Position numbers and translations under genes: made by a program. Shown piece by piece: positions 26,455 to 35,078 of a stretch of DNA of 64,000 nt. Within the stretch, counting starts at the first letter, position 1. Every line of letters starts with the position of its first letter. Under the pieces are notes generated by a model, which worked only from the letters and a program-made list of their open reading frames with translations, searched no databases and was not told where the DNA came from. The stretch covers positions 1 through 64,000 of the forward strand of contig PNLY01000003.1 of the NCBI GenBank assembly GCA_013823325.1, read 5' to 3'. The DNA is from Methylobacterium sp. GTDB taxonomy: Bacteria; Pseudomonadota; Alphaproteobacteria; Rhizobiales; Beijerinckiaceae.

Positions 26455-27558
26455 ATGCGCAACGGATCGGCGAACATCGTCCTGAAGACGCTCTCCGAGA
26501 TGATCGAGCGGCTCGAGGATGGCGCGCGCCTGCCCACCGTGCGGGACCTGATGAAGAAGCATCAGGTCAGCCAGGCGACCGTCCAGGAAGCGCTCGATCA
26601 CCTGAAGAGCGAAGGCCTCCTGGTCTCGCAGGTCGGGCGCGGCACCTATGTCACCCGCGGCGGCGCGGCACGGGCCGGCGAGAGCAGCCGCGAGACCGGG
26701 CTCGACAGCCTTCTCATCCTGTCGAACGCCAGCATGAACGAGCGCTGCGCTTTGGTGCAGAACTACATCGTCGAGGAGATGTCGCGGCAGGACGCCAAGG
26801 TGGTGCAGATCTCCTACCACCACACCGATCATCTGCTCGAGATCCTCAATTCGATCCCGGATTTCGATGCGGTCGTGCTGCAGTCGCATTACGAGAGCAT
26901 CCCCATCCGCCTGCTGCACCTCCTGCAGCAGAAGGCGAAGGCGCTGGTCGTCGATGGCCACACCGTCTCCGGCGTCGATATCGACCGTATCGGCACCGAT
27001 TGGGAGGATGCGCTGGAGATGGCGCTGCGCCAGCTCGTCGATCTCGGCCATCGCTCCTTCGGCCTGGTGTCGATCAACACCATGGCCCAGCCGATCCTGG
27101 CAGCACGCCGCGCCTTCGGCCGTCATGCAGCGATCGAGCGGGGCCGGTTCAGCTTCCATCCGCCGATCGTGCTGGAGCGCGTCCAGCATCCCAGCCACAG
27201 TGTGCTCGACGCCGTCGCCGACACGCTGGAGCCGCTCCTGTCCGAGGATGGCCGGCTGCCGTTCACCGCGCTGCTGACGCTCGGCATCTCCGACACGCTG
27301 GGCGTCACCCAGGGACTGCAAAGGCTCGGCATCGACTGGCCGAACGATCTGAGCGTGGTCGTGCTCGGCCATCGCGACGTCCCCAGCGAGCATCTCGGCG
27401 TCATGACGATCGCCGGCAGCTCGCAGCGCAAGGCGGCCGAGAAGCTGGTCGAGACGATCCGCCGCCGGATCGAGCAGCCGCAGCTCTCGCCGCAGATCGT
27501 CTACCTGCATTGCGACCAGGTCGTCCGGGGCAGCACGGCGCAGCCGAAGCACCTCTAA
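26455..27558 (+). CDS. GntR-headed regulator with LacI-type sugar-binding domain
   Basis: In this 367-residue protein, residues about 5-70 are a GntR-type winged helix: ERLEDGARLPTVRDLMKKHQ, then SQATVQEALDHLKSEGLLV and the wing QVGRGTYVT. Residues about 90-360 look like a periplasmic-binding-protein effector domain of LacI/GalR type (FDAVVLQSHYESIP, DLGHRSFGLVSINT, WPNDLSVVVLGHRD). This is the arrangement of AraR/RhaR-like sugar regulators. ATG 26455 follows GAGAGGGA. It sits between the ABC/Gfo/Glk operon and the PHP/sulfatase operon, and similar AT-rich sites lie on both sides, so it probably controls both arms in response to a sugar. Confidence 0.88.
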   Translation: MRNGSANIVLKTLSEMIERLEDGARLPTVRDLMKKHQVSQATVQEALDHLKSEGLLVSQVGRGTYVTRGGAARAGESSRETGLDSLLILSNASMNERCALVQNYIVEEMSRQDAKVVQISYHHTDHLLEILNSIPDFDAVVLQSHYESIPIRLLHLLQQKAKALVVDGHTVSGVDIDRIGTDWEDALEMALRQLVDLGHRSFGLVSINTMAQPILAARRAFGRHAAIERGRFSFHPPIVLERVQHPSHSVLDAVADTLEPLLSEDGRLPFTALLTLGISDTLGVTQGLQRLGIDWPNDLSVVVLGHRDVPSEHLGVMTIAGSSQRKAAEKLVETIRRRIEQPQLSPQIVYLHCDQVVRGSTAQPKHL

Positions 27559-27584
27559 GATTCGGATTGAAAACTCTGCGAACC

Positions 27585-27700
27585 CTCATCCTGAGGAGCC
27601 ATTTCGTCAGAAATGGTGTCTCGAAGGATGGCTCAGGAGGCTCCGAAACCATCTGGAGCATCCTTCGAGACGCCGCTGGCGCGGCTCCTCAGGACGAGGG
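27585..27700. repeat. Dispersed palindromic intergenic repeat, copy 1
   Basis: CCCTCATCCTGAGGAGC at the left end is complementary, with few mismatches, to GCTCCTCAGGACGAGGG at the right end. An inner TCTCGAAGGATG pairs with CATCCTTCGAGA. The same nested architecture and ends occur at 59677-59787. Such elements are common between genes in Hyphomicrobiales. It lies downstream of the regulator gene, where it could also act as a transcript-end structure. Confidence 0.75.
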
Positions 27701-27745
27701 CGGGGGCTCCAAACGGGCTCTGGCGAGATCGCGTCAGAGGTACAT

Positions 27746-27759
27746 TGCAATATATATTG
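27746..27759. promoter_or_regulatory. Palindrome before the PHP-hydrolase operon, candidate operator
   Basis: CAATATATATTG (27748-27759) is a perfect 12-bp palindrome about 50 bp before the ATG at 27810. Starting at 27746 it shares TGCAAT-n-T-n-TATT with the site at 26318-26330. It is the most AT-rich spot in the gap and may overlap the promoter. Confidence 0.5.
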
Positions 27760-27809
27760 ACCCGCGCTAGCGTGCCCACCTGAAAGATCAATAAGCGGGT
27801 GGGAACGGC

Positions 27810-29360
27810 ATGCTTGGCGAGCGCCTTCCGGAAAGGCTGTCACCTTTGGCCTCGCAGGCCGGGGTCAGGCCGTATTACGGCGATCTGCACAATCACTGCG
27901 GCATTTCCTACGGGCATGGCAGCCTCGAGCAGGCGTTGAAGCGGGCGCGCCGGCAGCTCGATTTCGTCTCGGTGACCGGTCATGCCTACTGGCCCGACAT
28001 GCCGGTCGACGACGCCAGCGTCGCCCATATCGTCGACTTCCACGTCAAGGGCTTCGCCCGGCTGGACAGGCTCTGGCCCGGGCACTTCGCCACGCTCGCC
28101 GCAGCCGACGAACCCGGCCGCTTCATCGTCTTTCCCGGCTACGAGATCCATTCCTTCGCCCATGGCGACTACACGATCGTCTATCGCGACCTGACGCAGC
28201 GCCCGATCCTCAAGGCCGACAGCCCGGCGGAGCTGAAACCGATGCTGCAGGCCGAAGCCGGTACGGGCGCCTTCGCCTTCCCGCATCATATCGGCTACCG
28301 GCTCGGCGCCCGCGGCATCAACTGGACCTCGCTCGATCCCGAGCTGTCGCCGGTGCTGGAGATCGTCTCCATGCATGGTTGCTCCGAGACCTCGATCATG
28401 GACCGGCCCTTCCTGCATTCGATGGGCCCGAGCGACGGCCATTCGACCGTGCGGCACGGGCTCGATCTCGGGCACCGCTTCGGCTTCCTGGGGAACACCG
28501 ACCACCATAGCGGCTATCCCGGCTCCTACGGGCATGGCCGTTCCGTGGTCTATGCCGGCAGCAATGATCGCGGCGCGCTCTGGGACGCGATCATGCAGCG
28601 GCGCACCGGCGCGCTGACCGGCGACAATGCCCATCTCTTCTTCACCCTCGGCGGGGCGATGCCGGGTGGCGAGGTCGAGGCGGCCGCGGATCAGACTCTT
28701 CGCCTCGAAGCCGTCGCGCCGGGCCATATCGACTATATCGACGTCATCCGGAACGGCGCGCTGGTGCGGCGCGTGGTGCCGGAGGTCGAGGCATCCCCGA
28801 TCGATGGCGACAGCGCCGGGCTGGAGACCATCGTCGTCCTGGAACTGGGCTGGGGTGCCCGCGGCAGGCAGCATCGCTGGAGCGGATCGCTGCGGGTCGA
28901 GGGCGGCGAGATTCTCTCGGTCGAACCGCGCCTGCGCGGCAACGAGGTCGTCTCGCCGCTCGAAGGCGATGCCGACGGGCAGGACGAGGACGAGGTCTTT
29001 CTCGACGGCAACCGGATCGGCTTCTCGATCACCGCCTCGTCGAACCCGAACAACCTGACGCCGGCAATGCAGGCGGTCGCAGCGCGCGTGCGGCTCGGCA
29101 GCGATGCCCGCCTCGTGCTCGACGCCAACGGCCAGCGTTTCGAGGTGACGGCGGAGCGCCTGCTCGGCGGGGCGCTTGCGGCCAATCTCGGCCCGATCGA
29201 CAGCCCCGCCTTCAGGCTCTTCCCCCTGCCCCGTCCGCATCAGTGGCAATGGCAGGGTAAGATCGCACTCGAACCGCTGCGATCAGGCGACTGGGTCTAT
29301 GTTCGGATGCGCCAGGCCAACGGCCAGTGGGCCTGGGCCAGCCCGGTCTTCTGCCGGTAA
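27810..29360 (+). CDS. PHP-type metallohydrolase, DUF3604-like
   Basis: This 516-residue cytosolic protein (no signal peptide) begins its catalytic domain with YYGDLHNHCGISYGHGSLEQ. This is the first metal-binding motif of PHP-superfamily phosphoesterases (DxHxH, D25/H27/H29). DFVSVTGHAY (H58), PGYEIHSFAHGDYT, FPHHIGYR and NTDHHSGYPG are plausible further metal ligands. The C-terminal ~200 residues are beta-rich (DYIDVIRNGALVRRV onward), as in DUF3604 proteins. The reaction is unknown; related PHP enzymes cleave phosphomonoesters or diesters. It heads an operon with a sugar importer and a sulfatase, so it may process the imported compound. An adjacent palindrome at 27748 probably controls it. 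Confidence 0.75.
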   Translation: MLGERLPERLSPLASQAGVRPYYGDLHNHCGISYGHGSLEQALKRARRQLDFVSVTGHAYWPDMPVDDASVAHIVDFHVKGFARLDRLWPGHFATLAAADEPGRFIVFPGYEIHSFAHGDYTIVYRDLTQRPILKADSPAELKPMLQAEAGTGAFAFPHHIGYRLGARGINWTSLDPELSPVLEIVSMHGCSETSIMDRPFLHSMGPSDGHSTVRHGLDLGHRFGFLGNTDHHSGYPGSYGHGRSVVYAGSNDRGALWDAIMQRRTGALTGDNAHLFFTLGGAMPGGEVEAAADQTLRLEAVAPGHIDYIDVIRNGALVRRVVPEVEASPIDGDSAGLETIVVLELGWGARGRQHRWSGSLRVEGGEILSVEPRLRGNEVVSPLEGDADGQDEDEVFLDGNRIGFSITASSNPNNLTPAMQAVAARVRLGSDARLVLDANGQRFEVTAERLLGGALAANLGPIDSPAFRLFPLPRPHQWQWQGKIALEPLRSGDWVYVRMRQANGQWAWASPVFCR

Positions 29361-29431
29361 GAACACGGGATGTCGGAAAGCCGTTAAGCTGACGGCCGAC
29401 CAGCGTGGAACGGTTTCGCAGGGAGGATGAC

Positions 29432-30790
29432 ATGAGCTTCGACTTTCGCTTGCCGCGACGCGATCTCCTGAAGGGGATGGGGGCCACCGGTCTCGGCGCT
29501 GCGCTCGGCACCGGCAGCATCCGGCCGCTCTACGCCAAGGGCCAGGCGCCGATCACCATCGTGGTGAACCAGTCGCCCTGGTTCGCCAGCTTCCGCCGCA
29601 CGGTCGAGGCCTATGAGGCGGCGACTGGCAACAAGGTCGAGCTCGACGTTAATCCCTTCGCCGGCTCGCTGGAGAAGCAGCGCAACTCGGTGCGCGCCCA
29701 GCGCGGCCAGTACGACATCCTGATCATGAACTCGGGCTGGTTCACCGAGATGTATGCCGGCGGCTTCCTCGATGCGATCACCGACATCGATCCCGGCTTC
29801 AAGCTCGATCCCGAGATCTACACGCTCGGCGACACCATCTACTACAACGCCCAGAAGAAGACGGTGACGGCCGACGGCAAGCTGATGTCGCTGCCGGTCT
29901 CGCCGCTGATCCCGCTGCTCTATTACCGCGGCGACCTCTACAAGCAGGCCGGGCTTGCGGCGCCGAAGACTTTCGCCGAGCTCGAGGCGAATGCGGCCAG
30001 GTTCCACAAGCCCCCTGGCATGTACGGCATCGTCCAGCGTGGCGCGCGCGGCCCCCATACCGTCGCCTATGATTTCTACCCCTACCTCTACGGGTTCGGC
30101 GGCGGCATCTTCAAGGACCAGTCGGCCGGCGACTATTCGGTGACGCTGAACTCGCCCGAGGGACGCGCGGCGCTCGACTACTACATCCGGTTGGCGCGCA
30201 CCGTCGGCCACCCCAAGACCGCCGCCTCCGACCAAGCCGAGGTGATCCAGGCAATGGTGACCGGCCATGCCGCGCACATCATGATGGTGATCGCCGCCTG
30301 GTCGCAGATGGACGATCCCAACAAATCGGCCGTCGTCGACAAGATCGAATTCGCGCCGCCGCCCTCGCAACCGGGATTGCCGACTGCCCCGGGCCTCGGG
30401 CACTGGCTCGCGGGCATCTCCCGCAACGTCCCGGATGACCGCAAGCGCGCGGCGGTCGAGTTCCTGCGCTGGTTCCAGACCAAGGACGCCCAGATGGAGA
30501 CGGCGAAGGCCGGCGGCATCCCGGTGCATGCCGCGGTCTACAAGGACCCGATCGCGCAGGAGCGCAAATATCGCTGGATGAAGCCGCTGGCAGAGGCGCT
30601 GCCGCACGCGGTCAACATCTACCAGTTCCCCGAGGCCAACGACGTCATCGCCGTGCTCGAGATCGGGCTCAACCGGGCCGTGGCCGGCGAGATCAGCAGC
30701 GTCGACGCCCTCAACGGCATGTCGGCCGAGATCCACAAGATCATGGAGAAGTATTCCTACAAGACCGGCGGGCTCCAGCCGCTCAAGTGA
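29432..30790 (+). CDS. Sugar ABC transporter substrate-binding protein (family 1), Tat signal
   Basis: In this 452-residue receptor, residues 6-14 are LPRRDLLKG, a convincing twin-arginine motif before a hydrophobic stretch ending near YAKG. The body has family-1 features: EAYEAATGNKVELDVNPFAG, QYDILIMNSGWFTEMYAGGF, YRGDLYKQAGLAAPKTFAEL and GLGHWLAGISR. ATG 29432 follows GGGAGGA. It feeds the two permeases downstream. Tat export suggests folding before secretion, as in several alphaproteobacterial sugar receptors. The ligand is unknown; the neighbouring sulfatases suggest a sulfated sugar. Confidence 0.9.
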   Translation: MSFDFRLPRRDLLKGMGATGLGAALGTGSIRPLYAKGQAPITIVVNQSPWFASFRRTVEAYEAATGNKVELDVNPFAGSLEKQRNSVRAQRGQYDILIMNSGWFTEMYAGGFLDAITDIDPGFKLDPEIYTLGDTIYYNAQKKTVTADGKLMSLPVSPLIPLLYYRGDLYKQAGLAAPKTFAELEANAARFHKPPGMYGIVQRGARGPHTVAYDFYPYLYGFGGGIFKDQSAGDYSVTLNSPEGRAALDYYIRLARTVGHPKTAASDQAEVIQAMVTGHAAHIMMVIAAWSQMDDPNKSAVVDKIEFAPPPSQPGLPTAPGLGHWLAGISRNVPDDRKRAAVEFLRWFQTKDAQMETAKAGGIPVHAAVYKDPIAQERKYRWMKPLAEALPHAVNIYQFPEANDVIAVLEIGLNRAVAGEISSVDALNGMSAEIHKIMEKYSYKTGGLQPLK

Positions 30791-30816
30791 CGTCCGGGCG
30801 GCGAGGAGGACGGAGC

Positions 30817-31746
30817 ATGGCAGGAGTTGCGGCAAAGGGCGATGCACGGGGCATCGCCGGACAGACGGAGAGTGCCGACCAGCGTCTCTGGCGCTGGCTG
30901 ACACTCGCACCTGCTCTGGTGATGCTGCTGGCGCTCAGCATCATCCCGCTCGTCGGGCTCGTCCTCACCAGTTTCCAGAACGTCGCCTGGGCCGAGGGCC
31001 GGGCGGTGCGTAGCTGGGCCGGGCTCGACCACTACCGGGCCCTGTTCAGCGATGCGCTGTTCGGCGCCGGCCTCTGGAACACCGGCTTGTTCGCGCTCGG
31101 GGCGGTGACCGGGCAGATGCTGCTCGGCTTTTCGCTGGCGCTGCTGGTCAGCAAGGTCAGCCGGGCGCGCGTGCTCTATCGGACGATCTTCATTCTGCCG
31201 ATCCTGATCCCCGGCATCGTCATCGGCGCGATCTGGAAGCTGATGCTCAATTTCGATTTCGGGCTGGCGAACCAGATCCTCGGCCTCGTCGGGCTCGGGC
31301 CGGTCGACTGGCTCGGCGATGGCCGGATCGCGCTGCTCTCGGTCATCATGGTCGATATCTGGCACTGGACGCCGTTCTGCTTCCTGCTCTTCCTGGCCGG
31401 GCTGGAATCGCTGCCGCAGGACGTCTACGAGGCCACCAAGATCGATGGCGCCAATGCCTGGCAGGAGCTGCTCTATGTCACCCTGCCGCTGATGGTGCCG
31501 ACCATCGTCGTCACCTTCGCCTTCCGCCTCGTCCTCGCCTTCAAAGTCTTCGACGAGGTCTATCTGCTGACCAAGGGCGGGCCGGGCACGGCGACGGAAG
31601 TCATCAGCTTCACGCTCTACCAGCGCTTCTTCACCGAGGACAAGGCAGGCTACGGCTCGGCGATGTCGGTGACGGTGATCTTCCTGGTCTGCCTGCTACT
31701 GGTGGTGGCGCTGTCGGCGCGCCGACGCTCGGAGGGCCGGGCATGA
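30817..31746 (+). CDS. Sugar ABC transporter permease (MalF/UgpA type)
   Basis: This 309-residue permease has six hydrophobic segments. The first is WLTLAPALVMLLALSIIPL at about residues 27-45. The EAA loop LPQDVYEATKIDGANAWQEL is the CUT1-family signature. ATG 30817 has GGAG just upstream. A GTG at 30787 overlapping the receptor stop is possible but leaves a long hydrophilic tail. It pairs with the MalG-type permease that overlaps it by 4 bp. Confidence 0.92.
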   Translation: MAGVAAKGDARGIAGQTESADQRLWRWLTLAPALVMLLALSIIPLVGLVLTSFQNVAWAEGRAVRSWAGLDHYRALFSDALFGAGLWNTGLFALGAVTGQMLLGFSLALLVSKVSRARVLYRTIFILPILIPGIVIGAIWKLMLNFDFGLANQILGLVGLGPVDWLGDGRIALLSVIMVDIWHWTPFCFLLFLAGLESLPQDVYEATKIDGANAWQELLYVTLPLMVPTIVVTFAFRLVLAFKVFDEVYLLTKGGPGTATEVISFTLYQRFFTEDKAGYGSAMSVTVIFLVCLLLVVALSARRRSEGRA

Positions 31747-32576
31747 GCGGCCGGTCGGGCGCTCCCTCGGGCTGGCCGATCCACGTCGCCCTCCTCGTCA
31801 GCGCGGCGATCGTGCTGGTGCCGGTGATCTGGACGGTCGCCGCCGGCTTCCGCACCCAGATCTCGCTGCTGATGGGCGAGGTCGCCTTCTCGCCGGTGCT
31901 CTTCAATTTCCACGAGGTGCTGTTCTCCAAGACCTCGGAATTCCTGGTCAACTACCGCAACTCGATCATCGTCGGCGTGGCGAGCACCGTGCTCTGCGTC
32001 GGCGCGGCGACGCTTGCCGCCTTCTCGCTCAACCGCACGCTCTGGCGCCGCTGGGTCGTGCAGGTTTTCCTGGCTTGGACGCTGGTCTTCCACATGATCC
32101 CGCCGGTCGCGCTCGCCAGCGCCTGGTTCACCATGCTGCGCACCGTCGGCCTGGAGAACAGCTTCACCGGCCTGATCCTGGCGCATGCGACCCTCAATCT
32201 GCCGATGGCGATCTGGCTGATGAGCGTCTTCGTGCGCGAGGTGCCGAAGGAACTGGAAGAGGCCGCGCTGATGGATGGCGCGACCACGCCCGTCCTGCTC
32301 TGGAACGTCGTGCTGCCGGTGATCGCGCCGGGCCTCGCCGCGACATCGGTCCTGACCTTCGTCTTCTCCTGGAACGAGTTCGCGGTCTCGCTGGCGCTGA
32401 CGATGAAGCAGACCGCGACCGTCCCCGTCGCGATCGCCAAGTTCGCCCAGGAATTCGAGATCCAGTACACCCAGATGGCGGCCAGCGCCGGCCTCGCCAT
32501 GCTGCCGGCCCTGATCGTGATGCTCTTCGCCCAACGCTACATCGTCAAAGGCCTGACCCAGGGCGCCGTGAAATAG
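31743..32576 (+). CDS. Sugar ABC transporter permease (MalG/UgpE type)
   Basis: This 277-residue permease has six transmembrane segments and the EAA loop VPKELEEAALMDGATTPVLL, typical of CUT1 MalG-type partners. It is translationally coupled to the MalF-type gene by an ATGA overlap. No ATPase gene follows, so the importer must borrow a shared MsmK/UgpC-like ATPase encoded elsewhere. The NitT-type ATPase at 25434 belongs to a different subfamily and is an unlikely partner. Confidence 0.92.
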   Translation: MSGRSGAPSGWPIHVALLVSAAIVLVPVIWTVAAGFRTQISLLMGEVAFSPVLFNFHEVLFSKTSEFLVNYRNSIIVGVASTVLCVGAATLAAFSLNRTLWRRWVVQVFLAWTLVFHMIPPVALASAWFTMLRTVGLENSFTGLILAHATLNLPMAIWLMSVFVREVPKELEEAALMDGATTPVLLWNVVLPVIAPGLAATSVLTFVFSWNEFAVSLALTMKQTATVPVAIAKFAQEFEIQYTQMAASAGLAMLPALIVMLFAQRYIVKGLTQGAVK

Positions 32577-32608
32577 CGCCTGGAGCGGGACCGAGCCGGG
32601 AGACCATT

Positions 32609-34135
32609 GTGAAGGCCGTATTCGTCCTCTTCGATTCGCTGAACCGCCACATGCTCGGCTGCTATGGCGGCACGCGCGTGCCGACGCCGAATTTCGACAG
32701 GCTGGCGCGCCGGTCGGTGAGCTTCGACCAGCACTATGTCGGCAGCCTCCCCTGCATGCCGGCGCGGCGCGACATGCTGACCGGGCGGCTGACCTTCCTG
32801 CATCGCAGCTGGGGGCCGCTCGAACCCTTCGACAACGCCTTCCCGGAGATCCTGCACAGGGAAACCGGGACCTACAGCCACCTGATCACCGACCACTTCC
32901 ATTATTGGGAGGATGGCGGCGCGACCTACCACAACCGCTACGATTCCTACGAGTTCGTGCGCGGACAGGAAGGCGACCGCTGGAAGGCGATGGTCCAGCC
33001 GCATTGGGAGCGGCTGCGCGAGAAATACCATGCGCGCCAGTTCAGCGACGCCCGCCGCAGCTATTTCGGCCAGAACATCATCAACCGCGAGTTCATCAAG
33101 GCGGAGGAGGACTTCCCCTCGGTACGCTGCTTCGCCGAGGGCTTCGACTTCCTCGAGCGCAACAAGGACGCCGACAACTGGCTGCTGCAGATCGAGACCT
33201 TCGACCCGCACGAGCCCTTCACCGCCCCGGCCCGCTTCAAGGAAGCCTTCGACACCGGCTGGAACGGCCCGATCCGCGACTGGCCGCGCTATGGCCGCGT
33301 CGACGAATTGCCGGCGGAATGCGAGGAGCTGCGCGCCAACTACTACGCCGTCGTGGCGATGTGCGACGACTTGCTCGGCCAGCTCCTCGACTGGTTCGAC
33401 GCCAACGAGATGTGGAAGGACACCGCCCTCGTCGTCACCACCGACCACGGCTTCCTGCTCGGCGAGCATGATTTCTGGGCTAAGAACCGGATGAACCTCT
33501 ATGAGGAGGTCGCCCATATCCCGCTTTTCCTGCACGATCCCCGCCATCCCGAGCGCGCCGGTACGCGCTCGCAGGCGCTGACCCAGTCGATCGACCTCGC
33601 GCCGACCTTCCTCGATTTGTTCGGCGCCACGCCGCCGGCCGAGAACGAGGGCATCTCGCTCTGCCGCATGGCGGATGGCGCCGCGCCGCGCGACGGCGTC
33701 CTGTTCGGCTATTTCGGCGGAGCGGTGAACGTCGCCGACGGGCGCTACACCTATCACCGCTTCCCGGAGGACCTGTCGAAGCAGGAACTCTACCAGTACA
33801 CGCTGATGCCGACGCACATCTTCTCGCCCTTCTCGACCGAGGAGTTGGCCGGCACGACCATCTCGCCGCCGCTCGGCTTTACCAAGGGCGCGAACCTGCT
33901 GAAGGTGCCGGTGATCGAGCGCTCGCCGATGTACAACAACTACGGCCCCGGAGCGCTGTTGGAGTCCGAGACGCGCCTCTACGACCTCGCGACAGATCCA
34001 GGACAGGAAGCGCCTCTGAGCGACGCAGCGGTCGAGGGGCGGCTCGCCGCGCTGATGCGGCGCCTCATGACGGAAAACGGCGCGCCGCCTGAGGCCTTCG
34101 CCCGCATCGACCTCGACCCGAGCGCGGCCGGCTGA
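32609..34135 (+). CDS. Type I sulfatase (alkaline phosphatase superfamily), cytoplasmic
   Basis: This 508-residue protein starts at a GTG with GGGAG 7 nt before it. The core begins at once with KAVFVLFDSLNRH (metal Asp), so no signal peptide is present and the enzyme is cytosolic. C49 in PCMPARRDMLTG fits the CxPxR sulfatase motif, in which Cys is converted to formylglycine by an FGE-type enzyme. TTDHGFLLGEHDFW supplies the second metal site. The family hydrolyses sulfate esters; some relatives act on phosphonate mono- or phosphodiesters. It lies in the operon after the sugar importer, which suggests intracellular desulfation of the imported compound. The maturation enzyme is not in this window. 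Confidence 0.9.
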   Translation: MKAVFVLFDSLNRHMLGCYGGTRVPTPNFDRLARRSVSFDQHYVGSLPCMPARRDMLTGRLTFLHRSWGPLEPFDNAFPEILHRETGTYSHLITDHFHYWEDGGATYHNRYDSYEFVRGQEGDRWKAMVQPHWERLREKYHARQFSDARRSYFGQNIINREFIKAEEDFPSVRCFAEGFDFLERNKDADNWLLQIETFDPHEPFTAPARFKEAFDTGWNGPIRDWPRYGRVDELPAECEELRANYYAVVAMCDDLLGQLLDWFDANEMWKDTALVVTTDHGFLLGEHDFWAKNRMNLYEEVAHIPLFLHDPRHPERAGTRSQALTQSIDLAPTFLDLFGATPPAENEGISLCRMADGAAPRDGVLFGYFGGAVNVADGRYTYHRFPEDLSKQELYQYTLMPTHIFSPFSTEELAGTTISPPLGFTKGANLLKVPVIERSPMYNNYGPGALLESETRLYDLATDPGQEAPLSDAAVEGRLAALMRRLMTENGAPPEAFARIDLDPSAAG

Positions 34136-34137
34136 CG

Positions 34138-35064
34138 ATGCGCAAACCGGCGACCTTCCCGCGCCATCTCGCTGCCGATCCCCGGCAGTTCGCCAGCGTG
34201 CGCCGTATCATCCTGGCCGAAGGACAAGAGGCCGGCATCGAGACGCTGGCCTTCTCGACCGGGGGCGGGCTCGATTTCTGGGTGACCGTCGGCCGGCTGA
34301 TGGACATCGCGACCCTGTCCTGGCGCGGCGTCCAGCTCGGCTGGCAGAGCCCCGCCGGCCTGCGCCGGCCCGATACCGGGCCGGCCGACCGCGAGCGCCG
34401 CTTCAGCAATGCCTTCGGCGGCTTCCTCAACACCACCGGCTTCGACCATATCCGCCAGCCGGCCGACGGGCGGCCCCTGCACGGCTCGGCTCCGTTCACG
34501 CCGGCGCGGCTCATCGCCTATGGCGAGGATTGGGACGCCGCCGTGCCGATGCTGTTCTGCGAGGGCGAGGCGATCTGCTGGGCCCATGGCGGCCTCGGCT
34601 ATCGCCTGCATCGTCGGATCGAGGCGCCGATCGGCGGCAATTCGCTCAGCCTTCGCGACCGCGTCACGGTGATCGGCGCCGAGCCCGCCCCGATCATGGC
34701 GCTCTACCATTTTAATCTCGGCTATCCGATGATCGAGGGCAGCACGATCGAACTCGACGGCGAGCGCCTGGCCGGGCCGCTGTCCGCGCCTGAGCACGCG
34801 ATGGTGCCGGCCTCCTTGCACCCCGCGACCAGCGCGCAGGCGAGCTGCAGCGTGCATGGCAAGGCTGCGACCGTCGCCTTTCACTGGAACACCGTAGAAC
34901 TGCCCTGGCTGCAGCTCTGGCGCGATTTGCGGGCGGGCGCCGGCGTGATGTCGATCGAACCCTGCTCGATCGGGCGCTGCGACGACGGACGTAATGCTCC
35001 CTCACCCCTGCTCGAGCCGGGCAGCAGCCGCGTCTTCGCCATCGACGTCGATGTGGCCGACTGA
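34138..35064 (+). CDS. DUF4432 aldose-1-epimerase-like protein
   Basis: This 308-residue beta-rich protein starts 2 bp after the sulfatase stop. Features include AGIETLAFSTGGGLDFWVTVGR near the N-terminus (broken here by GGG), FGGFLNTTGFDHIR, HGSAPFTPARLIAYGEDW, and YHFNLGYPMIEGST. These are typical of the DUF4432 branch of the galactose-mutarotase-like fold. Such proteins are often encoded in sugar-use operons, where they presumably bind or epimerize a sugar. It has no signal peptide and is the last gene of the PHP/importer/sulfatase operon. Confidence 0.8.
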   Translation: MRKPATFPRHLAADPRQFASVRRIILAEGQEAGIETLAFSTGGGLDFWVTVGRLMDIATLSWRGVQLGWQSPAGLRRPDTGPADRERRFSNAFGGFLNTTGFDHIRQPADGRPLHGSAPFTPARLIAYGEDWDAAVPMLFCEGEAICWAHGGLGYRLHRRIEAPIGGNSLSLRDRVTVIGAEPAPIMALYHFNLGYPMIEGSTIELDGERLAGPLSAPEHAMVPASLHPATSAQASCSVHGKAATVAFHWNTVELPWLQLWRDLRAGAGVMSIEPCSIGRCDDGRNAPSPLLEPGSSRVFAIDVDVAD

Positions 35065-35078
35065 GAGGGGCGGCGAAA

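Noticed and set aside
32075-32608. N-terminal extension of the first sulfatase into the permease gene
   Set aside because: The extension lies inside the MalG-type permease in another frame. The GTG at 32609 has a good ribosome site and starts the sulfatase core.
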